A stretch of DNA of 36,670 nt, taken from Chromera velia. Taxonomy: Eukaryota; Sar; Chromeraceae. The stretch lies in contig JAHBMJ010000388.1 of NCBI GenBank assembly GCA_018398765.1, positions 93,443-130,112 on the forward strand. Direction: 5' to 3'. Of the stretch, positions 31,266 through 36,670 are shown one piece after another. Positions within the stretch are counted from its first letter, which is position 1. Each line of letters opens with the position of its first letter. The translations under genes and the position numbers were made by a program. Under the pieces are notes generated by a model that was given only the letters and a program-made list of their open reading frames with translations, did no database searches and was not told where the DNA came from.

Positions 31266-31831
31266 AAAGAGTCTCTCTGAACTCCAGTCCGATGCTCTTC
31301 AGGTATTCAACTGTCATCTCTCTATCCAACTCATCATCGAATACCTCCGCTGACTCATCAGACGCAAGGTCGAGTCCCTGTAGGGCCTGGCCCAAAATCT
31401 ATGTCTGTCTTTTATGGTGCCCGGCGTTTTCTGTGTCTGTCTTCTTCTCAGAGTAAACCTAGTCATAGAGAGAGAACCCCCGCTCCGAGACCTCCGCCGC
31501 GTTGGTGGCCTGAAAGACCTCCGTGGTAAGGGTGGCGTTTTTAGGGGCTGCTTCTACAAGGTCGTCCCGGCACCACCAGGAGAGGTTATCCACGGTGACC
31601 TTGTCGTCTAACGATATACAGTTAAGCTGAAGAGGAGGCGTCATAGCCTGTACTGCCTTGTACCACTCCGACGTTATCTACAAGGACTGTTACTAGGCTT
31701 CACGGACATCATTGCCCTGGATTTCCTCCACCCCTCGACTTTAACATGCAAAACCTCGTCTAAGGACCCAAGGGGTGGAACAGAAACCTTGTATTCTTGT
31801 GGTTGAGAGGCTTCACTTAAAGCCATCCTTT
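31266..31831 (-). pseudogene. Decayed transposase C-terminus, hAT-like
   Basis: A minus-strand frame begins MALSEASQPQEYKVSVPPLG near 31831 and stops after about 50 codons. A second frame reads TSEWYKAVQAMTPPLQL, then VDNLSWWCRDDLVEAA, then ATNAAEVSERGFSLYD, and stops. A further piece ends DREMTVEYLKSIGLEF. The LSWW followed by a SERGFS segment resembles the C-terminal dimerisation region of hAT transposases (W-W, then sa-x-ER-x-FS). Multiple stops show it is dead. It could belong to the family of the 19381-20253 element, but nothing here links them directly. Confidence 0.4.
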
Positions 31832-31839
31832 TCTCTAAT

Positions 31840-32244
31840 TTATGTTTTAGAATACAAATTTTAACTATTTACTATTTACTATCTTAAATTACTCTAAAAA
31901 CATAATGAAAATTCACTAAAACACTGGTAAAAAGTTACTAAAACTTAGCTTATACGCATGCCGGGGCCCGCTGGGTTCCTTTTTGCCCCCCCCTGCCCAT
32001 ATGTAGGCGGCGCTTCGCCGCCAAAAACTCAACTGAACCAACCAAGTGGCCTCCAGAGCTGAAAGTTGGGAGATTTCTCACCCATCCCACTCTCATCAAT
32101 TCTATGGAACAGAATTTGCAGACTCAACCTATAGCCTCTGCACCAGCAGTTTTCTGTTTAGCAACGTGTATAAACTTTTATTTCTGAGGTGTTGTTCACT
32201 GTTGTTTGAGCTCAGTTCCAGACTGAGCCGTGTTACAAGCCGCG
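31840..32244. other. Spacer between two transposase remains
   Basis: AT-rich to about 31960, then GC-rich with a compact hairpin GGCGGCG-CTT-CGCCGCC near 32008-32024. It may contain the left end and promoter of the downstream transposon. I found no terminal motif (for example CACWATG) I could pair with the right side. Confidence 0.4.
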
Positions 32245-33594
32245 ATGCCACCGCTCCCACCGCCTAAATCTTCGAAGGGGCGTAAAGGAGTAGGAGGGAG
32301 ACCCACAAGAGCAGAAGCAGAAGGTCTGAAGGACAGACATGTACCTTTAGGAGAGTACCGTACCAACCTTGTCTCAACCATGTGCGGTTCGTCTCCTGCG
32401 TTGGAAAGGCCCTGCCACATAGCAGGGCTAGAGGCCATCAAGGCCTATAGGGAGAGAGAAATGCCGCCTTTCACTGCAGTGCGGACCGAACAGCAACAGC
32501 AGGAGCGAGATGCCCACCAGCAAAAGCAGCATAAAAGGAAGAGACGGATAAGTGAGCAGTCGGGGGTGTATTGGAGGCAGGTTGTAAAGCGATTTGCATC
32601 TGATGCCCCGTCTTGGCCCCTTCATGACAAGTACAAAGAGGCCGCAGATGCGCTTTCCTCTGCAGCTCCCTTGCTTCCTACTCCCGAGGAGGACCCCAAC
32701 GCTGCTAACGGCAGCTACGAGAACGGCTGCCGGAATCGGGCCAACACGATTGAGAAGCTCGACAGTTGTCGGGACGCCCCATCCTTCCATGGAGCGCCCA
32801 TCCTTGACCCTCGAGACTATGAGAGGTCAGGGAAGGGTACAGAAAAATTGGCCGACAAGACGACCGCAGTGGTTGGGCTAGTGGATGACCTGTATGGGCT
32901 GAAAGGCCTACCCGCAGAAGAGCGTGCGGAAGGCCTCACATCGGCCTTTGCTTCGATCGCGTGCAAGGCCTCCTCCATCAAAGAAATGGAATTAGCCGAG
33001 AAGATTGCAGAGAACACACAGCAAGGGGGGTATTGTTTCGTAGACATAGAGAGGGAAAACAGAGCAGACATGCCCCTTCACATCAAAAAGAGACTTGAGA
33101 GAGTGAGGGGGTTGAACAAGATGTGCAAGATTAAGAGCAAGCAGGTGAAAAGTCTGAATTTCTAGCTCCACAAGAAATGGAAGAGAACTCCAGCCGATTG
33201 GCTCGACTATTGTCTGCGCAATGGCCTCACCCGGACAAAGTTGGGGAGGCTGAGAAGGTTTCTGGGGTTTGAGGTTGTCCCAGACCCCAAGGATGTGTTT
33301 GGGCCCCTGTGTGACTTGCAAAAGAAGCTTCGCGAGCAGGGGTTCTTCCGACCGTGCTCCAAGTTAGTTGGGGAGGTGGCAAAAAAATTGAAGGAGAAAG
33401 ACAAGGAGGGAAGGGGAGAATTTTTTGCTGCATTCACAGTCAATCCTGCAGACTACATACGGCTTCTGATGGAAGATGAGTGGGGGGGGGAATACTTCTC
33501 TACCAACGCGGACCTCTCAGAAGAAGGAGTCATCGGCCAAGAGTGGGTCGTCTCTATTGATGGCTCCTCTGGGTCTGGCCTGGCTGACGGTTGG

Positions 33595-33625
<31 letters not shown>

Positions 33626-33777
33626 GTATGTGTGTGTGTATGTGTGCATATGTGTCTGTGTGTGTGCGTCTGTGTGTGTGTATGCATGTGTATGTGTGTG
33701 TGTGTATGTGTTTGTGTTTCTGTTTCCAGTTTGTGTTACCCTCGCAACCGCTCGCAACTTGACCCCTGCACAAAATT

Positions 33778-33822
<45 letters not shown>

Positions 33823-34406
33823 TGTGTATGTGCAGGGGGCGGGTGTGTTTCACTCATCATGCGGCCCCTCTGTGTCCCAAACGAGGCACTGTACAGAGTT
33901 GATCTCTCTTGCTGCCTCGGCATTACTAATTGGCAGGAAAACGTCAACACCATCACCTCCCTCTTCGAGGCCCCAGAGATCAAGACTGGGGGGACCCTTC
34001 TCTCGACGACTGGGATCGTTCTTCAAAAAGGCCCACACGCAGGAAAAACTGTCAAAGTTGGTCTCCCCGCCCCTCCCTTCCGCTCCCTTCCCCTCTTTCT
34101 CTCTCTCATTCTATCCCATAATAATTCTCCTGTTTCTTTTTCTCTCTCTGCATGCAGATAGAATTCCACGGGACCGCAGACCAGAGCGCTGAACTCAAAG
34201 GAAAGGGACATGCGGGGGCGAGTTGCGCTGCATCCTGCGGCAACTGTGTTCAGAATGACAAAGAGATGCAGACCCTCAAGGGGCTCGAGAAGTGGGTTTC
34301 GAAGGATGCCAACTTCAACCCCCGAAGACCAACCAGGTCCTACTTGGACCCTCTACCCCCTGACTCAGCCCCGACAAGGACACGTTAAAGCCACGATGCA
34401 AAAGTG

Positions 34407-34451
<45 letters not shown>

Positions 34452-35710
34452 ATATATGTATGTGTGTGTGTGTATGTGTATATATGTATGTGTGTGTGTG
34501 TGTGTATGTGTGTGTGTGTGGTCAGTTCAATGCAGGCTGCGCATGTTCCAGAAAGCACTCGACAGATTGCTACCGATGGGTCTGCAAAGGCAGCGTGGGG
34601 CCATGGCGGTGGCCCTCATGGATCAAAGAGGTCTGGCCCGATGTCCTCTACCTTGCGATGCGTGCGGCAGAATTCATCTGCATTCGCCGTTTTTGCACGA
34701 CCATGTGGAGAAGGGCCTGCATGTGTCAGGAATACAGGCAAGGGGGGGGGTCCTCTGCGAGTGAGGCTGAGCTGAATGCAGAAGAGGGGAACGAAATTCC
34801 CCCCCCCTTTGAGGAAGAGGAGGAAGCGAAAAGGAAAGGGGGGGAGGAGACAAAGAAAGCCAAGATCCAGCCCCTTTGCCGTCATGAGTGCAACTGCCCT
34901 CTCGAGCCAAACGAAGAGGGCAAGCAGTGCGGACGGAAAGTCCTGCATGAGATGAACTCTCTTTGGAGCGACAGCATCCTGATCAACACAGACACACTGA
35001 TTCTGGTAGCCAATCCAGAGCTCTCGAAGAAGCCAACTGCCCCAAAGTTCGTCTGGCCAAAGAAGAGTCTGCAGGGGCGGACTGTTGTGAAGCTGTCCCT
35101 TCAGCACAAAGACATGTTCCGCATATGCCACATGATGGACACAAAAGAGAGGATTATGCAGACATCGTTGTTTCGATGCCTGCATGTTCTTCGTATGACA
35201 ACAGATTTGGATGTGAAAGGGGCAGGAAACTACGCAGCTGCGTTGTGGCAGTTGAAAGATCTTTTTCTGCAGATTCATAAGCATACGGGGGTAAAGTGGA
35301 ATGGGACCCTCCACAGGCTTGAGCATGCCTGGTATTGGCTGAGAACGAGGGGGTCTTATGGGAGGGTCTTCAATATGCAGGCTCATGAAGCCTTCAACCG
35401 GGTCATCAAGGAGGCTTTTTCATCAAAAGGCGCCTCAAGTCATGGTTCGTTTGGCACAAAGGCCCCAACGGGAAAGTGGGAGAGAAGAGACCTGCACATG
35501 GGCCGTCGGCTAGTGACTGGCCATCTCTTACAGACCCTGTCGGCTTCCAGTACCGCCAACAGAAGGACAGAGGCACGGACCGCTTCCCGCCTTGAACTAA
35601 TGCTTGCACCAAGTGAGAAGGAAGACCTCTCGTCAGAGAGTGAGGTTGATTCCGATGCCGATTTAGACATATCTGTTGAGCTTGATTTCGTTGAAGACGT
35701 TCAGGACTAA
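32245..35710 (+). CDS. RAG1/Transib/CMC-like DDE transposase (broken as assembled)
   Basis: Coding blocks 32245-33589, 33836-34056, 34158-34403 and 34536-35710 encode about 1,000 residues. The catalytic core reads as: first Asp in VVSIDGSSGSG (33559); VPNEALYRVDL, comparable to RAG1 VPEKAVRF; second Asp in GTADQSAELKG (34179), followed at +19 and +22 by a Cys pair (CGNC); a helical block LWQLKDLFLQI; HRLEH (35312), exactly 25 residues before the Glu of AHEAFNRVIK (35387). RAG1 has D708-C727-C730 and H937-E962, the same D-to-Cys and His-to-Glu distances. The N-terminus is basic with a GGRP motif. An in-frame TAG (33163) splits the first block, and the frame shifts at a C5 run in the third and a G9 run in the fourth. 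Family rank (Transib, CMC or new) is open. Confidence 0.6.
33590..33835 (+). other. Transposase intron 1, (CT)n-(TG)n microsatellite
   Basis: It starts GTTGGTCTCTCCC and ends GTATGTGCAG. The body is (CT)n, then (TG)n-rich text with a short unique stretch near 33725-33770. It joins phase 1 to phase 1. Confidence 0.65.
34057..34157 (+). other. Transposase intron 2, pyrimidine-rich
   Basis: It starts GTTGGTCTCCCCG and ends CTGCATGCAG. The 101-nt body is almost all pyrimidine. It joins phase 0 to phase 0. Confidence 0.7.
34404..34535 (+). other. Transposase intron 3, (CT)n-(TG)n microsatellite
   Basis: It starts GTGGGTCTCTCTC and ends TTCAATGCAG, with (CT)n followed by (TATG)/(TG)n. It joins a phase-2 end to a phase-2 start in the frame that continues as LRMFQKALDRLLPMG. 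Confidence 0.6.
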
Positions 35711-36130
35711 GATGAAAACATGTAAAAAAAAATTAATAGCATATAAATTTTAAGCATTAAATTTTAAGTCATTTAAACTCTAATTTAAATTAAGTAGATT
35801 AAGTATCTAGTTAACTATAAACCATAATTCAAAATAGAATTCAGGTGACGTATATTTGCGTAGCATAACATAGCATTGATATCAACCGTCAACTATATTT
35901 TTAACTAGAATTTATAAATCAATAAATAAAGTATACATAAAGCATATAAACTATAATTGAAATGAAATACATTAACCGTCAACTATATTTCAAACTAGAA
36001 TTTCTCAGTTTAAATTTTATACTTCGATTAAAAAGAATTTAAATTATAAGTATACTTTAAGCATAAATTAAAATTTAAAATAGAATTTAAATGAACGGTT
36101 TTTTGTTTAAAATCAAACCTCAAACCTCAA
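35711..36130. repeat. AT-rich 3' flank with a ~100-bp direct repeat
   Basis: Very AT-rich. AACCGTCAACTATATTT followed by AACTAGAATTT occurs at about 35884 and again at about 35974, and AATTTAAA/TTTAAATT strings recur. It may include the right end of the transposon. No gene. Confidence 0.6.
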
Positions 36131-36134
36131 TGAC

Positions 36135-36670
36135 TCAAACATCAAAATCAAAGTAGACTTTATCCTGTCCGTCATCGGCCGAATCCTCTGCGGGCGCCGA
36201 AGGTTGAAAAGGGAGTGGCGGCCTACTCCAAGCCACCTGAAGGACACCTGCTCCTGCTGCAGCCGCTGCTGCAGGTACTGGTGCAGCAGAAGAAGAAGAA
36301 GAGGCCACAAACGTCACCCATGAAGGGACGCGGACCCCACCCTGCTGCTGCTGAACAACATGTAAATGGAAGGACGAAGGAGCCGTCTTGCTACCCCCCC
36401 CTCCACTCCAAACCATCTGAAGACGGCATCGACCTGCAACCCAGGCAGCACACCCTGGATCGCCTTTCCCCTCAGACGGACAACGCAGGGATGCTCCATG
36501 GCTGTCCTAAATTGGATGGCCTCCATCTTGAGGAGGCGCTCCACTGCCTTTCGCCTCTTCGCATCATTTCGGGGCTGCCTTTTCTTCAGCTTTCTCTTCT
36601 TCCCTCCTCCTCCCTCCGCTCCTTCTTCCTCCGAGGTCACCTCCTCCTCGGGGTTGTAGTTCGTCGTCAG
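36135..36670 (-). CDS. 3' end of an unrecognised basic, low-complexity protein (runs off the right edge)
   Basis: Minus-strand coding enters at the window edge as NYNPEEEVTSEEEGAEGG, then KKRKLKKRQPRNDAKRRK (nuclear-localisation-like), then a helical segment VERLLKMEAIQFRTAM and VVRLRGKAIQGVLPGLQVDA. After a run of eight G (near 36394-36401, plus-strand C) the coding frame appears to change to one reading KTAPSSFHLHVVQQQQGG, then Ala/Ser/Pro-rich sequence, ending DDGQDKVYFDFDV and TGA at 36135. The frame change at a homopolymer could be an assembly slip, a small intron or decay. No domain recognised. Its place beside a transposase makes a second transposon-borne gene possible but unproven. 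Confidence 0.45.

Noticed and set aside
33453-34764. Frames rich in Cys-Val or His-Thr around the CT/TG repeats
   Set aside because: Translations of (TG)n and (CT)n inside probable introns.

Overview
The window looks like nuclear DNA of an intron-rich alveolate alga; a chromerid such as Chromera velia is my best guess. This is inferred from a very long intron-rich gene that combines LRR, GCC2/GCC3-type cysteine-rich and multi-membrane-span modules, a thrombospondin type-1 module nearby, and many transposable-element remains. Nothing in the sequence proves the species.

Positions 1993-15735 (minus strand) hold one giant gene of about 19 exons and roughly 3,200 residues. I placed exon borders by hand; their phases agree from 15249 down to the stop at 1993, with one donor choice left open. 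In order the product has a signal peptide, a periplasmic-binding-protein type 1 (ANF-receptor / Venus-flytrap) ligand-binding fold, plant-like leucine-rich repeats, GCC2/GCC3-type cysteine-rich repeats, about eight or nine membrane spans, and a disordered tail of about 850 residues. A thrombospondin type-1 module lies in sequence between two exons of the ligand-binding fold. Two exons are only 19 and 28 nt, and most 5' splice sites read GTCAGT rather than GTRAGT.

Positions 15740-31250 are repeat-rich with no intact gene I can defend. They hold a short gag-only LTR element (16569-19345), a non-autonomous hAT-like element with a perfect 8-bp target duplication (19381-20253), a 1.8-kb fold-back element (20637-22455), a broken MYND zinc-finger gene (22590-23095), AT-rich tracts, two long purine-rich tracts, a small inverted-repeat element with nested hairpins (27401-27702), and a degenerate array of about 190-bp units (28350-29150).

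Positions 31266-35710 hold transposase material: a decayed hAT-like C-terminal piece on the minus strand, then a roughly 1,000-residue plus-strand transposase. The latter has the D, D-x18-C-x2-C and H-x3-H-x20-E layout of the RAG1/Transib/CMC zinc-containing DDE fold. Its three introns resemble one another and two are long CT/TG microsatellites. The right edge carries the 3' end of an unrecognised minus-strand gene (36135-36670).
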